From Paulinella micropora (Eukaryota > Cercozoa > Imbricatea > Euglyphida > Paulinellidae), in contig WBZZ01005670.1 in the NCBI GenBank assembly GCA_019918135.1, positions 55,001 through 119,000 on the forward strand: a DNA stretch of 64,000 nucleotides. Reading direction: 5' to 3'. A program made the translations under genes and the position numbers. Under the pieces are notes generated by a model, which did not search any database, was not told the DNA's origin, and was given only the letters and a program-made list of their open reading frames with translations. This document shows, in pieces, positions 63,147 to 64,000 of the stretch. Each line of letters starts with the position of its first letter. Position 1 is the first letter of the stretch.

Positions 63147-63371
63147 TATACAGGGTTACACCCACGTAAAAGGTATAATAGATCATTGGTAACATACGCT
63201 ATGCATGCATGCACATGCACAGTAGATCATATGGTATACATCAAAGAGTCTGTTCTGCGTATACAGGGTTGCACCCAGGTAAAAGGTATAATTGATCATT
63301 GGTAACATACGCTATGCATGCATGCACATGCACAGTAGATCATATGGTATACATCAAAGAGTGTGTTCTGC
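63147..63371. repeat. Tandem duplication, 113-bp unit
   Basis: Copies at 63147-63259 and 63260-63371 are almost identical (tatacagggt.gcaccca.gtaaaaggtata ... tggtatacatcaaagagt). The second copy ends at the stop codon of the minus-strand gene at 63372. Confidence 0.9.
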
Positions 63372-64000
63372 TCACATGCACAGCTTTTCCGGCGTCATCT
63401 TGGCTTTTTTCCCTTTGCGCCTCCTCTTCGAAGGAGGTTGCATAGTCATTGAAGCTGTTGAGGCCTCTCTCTTGGATCCTGCCCTGTCTGTTTCGTTTGT
63501 CTCCTCCCGCTCCGCCTTGTGCAGATTGTCCTCTTCTTGTTTTACTACCGGCTTGTCTTCCAACCGCTGTTCACTAAATTTGGGCGAATAAGCGGAAGGA
63601 GGAATGTCGAAGCCATAGTAAGGTTCTTGACTAAGCGGCTCCGACTCCAGAGATGCCAATGCGAGCGGAACATCGGGGCAGGAGGTGGACTGAGGAAGTA
63701 CTTTCATGATGTTGAGAGTATTTTCTTCGTTCACGTTGGTGGAGGAGGATTCTGCATCCATACATACGTACGTACATACATACATACAGACATGCAGACA
63801 TACAGACATACAGACATGCAGACATACAGACATACAGACATGCAGACATGCAGACATCCATCCATCCATCCATCCATCCATCCATCCATCCATCCATACC
63901 GATGTATCCTTCGATGAGCTGGACCAGCTTCTTGACAATGAAGGGCTTAGTGACTACATCCTGCAGACGAACAAGATTCAACAACTTATTTTTCTTTTTT
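63372..64000 (-). CDS. 3' end of a spliced gene, unknown, partial at window edge
   Basis: The upstream exon (64000-63900, open at the edge) encodes RLQDVVTKPFIVKKLVQLIEGYI. A GT..AG intron, 63899-63752 (148 bp), holds the ATGG and CATACAGA microsatellites. Splicing in phase 1 joins it to ESSSTNVNEENTLNIMKVL in the last exon (63751-63372). The C-terminus is Ser/Glu-rich and ends in a strong basic patch (PSKRRRKGKKAKM), a likely nuclear localisation signal. A nuclear regulatory protein is plausible, but no domain is identified. This is the best candidate for an ordinary host gene in the window. Confidence 0.6.
63752..63899 (-). repeat. Microsatellites in the intron of the last gene
   Basis: (TCCA)n at about 63857-63896 and a CAGACATA-type repeat at about 63785-63855, all inside the proposed intron. 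The ORFs that read Cys/Leu/Val/Met repeats here are artefacts. Confidence 0.85.

Noticed and set aside
63631-63984. Cys/Val/Met repeat ORFs on the minus strand
   Set aside because: Microsatellite inside a GT..AG intron; splicing in phase 1 removes it.
1-64000. tRNA or rRNA genes
   Set aside because: No cloverleaf-type A/B box pair or rRNA core sequence was noticed. A dedicated tRNA/rRNA scan would be needed to exclude them.

Overview
The window is eukaryotic nuclear DNA, probably from a protist or alga. Short spliceosomal introns (about 46-100 bp, GT..AG) are visible in three places, and almost all the rest is transposable elements and virus-derived DNA. The host species cannot be named from the sequence. 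No rRNA or tRNA gene and no CRISPR array was recognised. All boundaries and intron calls were made by eye.

Layout. (1) 0.17-5.8 kb, minus strand: a decayed LINE with an ORF1-like part, an APE endonuclease, reverse transcriptase and a C-terminal zinc knuckle, interrupted by a 74-base poly-C tract. (2) 6.1-7.5 kb: a charged coiled-coil ORF and a small gene-like stretch cut by very uniform 47-48 bp introns. (3) About 7.6-34.4 kb: a fossil Polinton-like virus (PLV), AT-rich. Its recognisable parts are an rve integrase, a long fibre with an S74 chaperone end, an A32/FtsK-type packaging ATPase, an adenovirus-type cysteine protease, a double-jelly-roll major capsid protein, minor-capsid-like parts, an ExoX-C-like protein and a protein-primed family B DNA polymerase. 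It is broken and rearranged. (4) 17,695-28,595, nested inside the PLV: a 10.9 kb DNA transposon with nearly identical terminal inverted repeats of about 580-600 bp. It carries two divergent spliced genes. One appears to join a SET domain, a DDE-type transposase-like core and a RanBP2-type zinc finger. The other encodes a charged protein with a long Thr/Ala tract. (5) 34.4-35.6 kb: unassigned DNA with a perfect 27-bp-stem palindrome. (6) 35.6-51.3 kb: a composite, broken Ty3/gypsy-type LTR retroelement holding two pol segments between its outer LTRs. (7) 51.3-61.7 kb: a related LTR retroelement that looks whole, with a gag-like ORF bearing a CCCH zinc finger and an RGG tail, then a 1,915-codon pol in the same frame. 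(8) 61.7-64 kb: simple repeats, one small ORF, a 113-bp tandem duplication, and the 3' end of a spliced minus-strand gene that runs off the window.

How it fits together. The order of events appears to be PLV integration, then insertion of the TIR transposon into it (its TIRs are far better preserved than the PLV genes), with LTR elements accumulating alongside. The most novel-looking item is the 10.9 kb transposon with its SET-DDE-zinc-finger gene. The PLV also shows regulatory structure worth testing: a 125-bp promoter-like module present as an inverted pair in front of the integrase and ATPase genes, tandem hairpins at gene ends, and an upstream motif shared by two genes.
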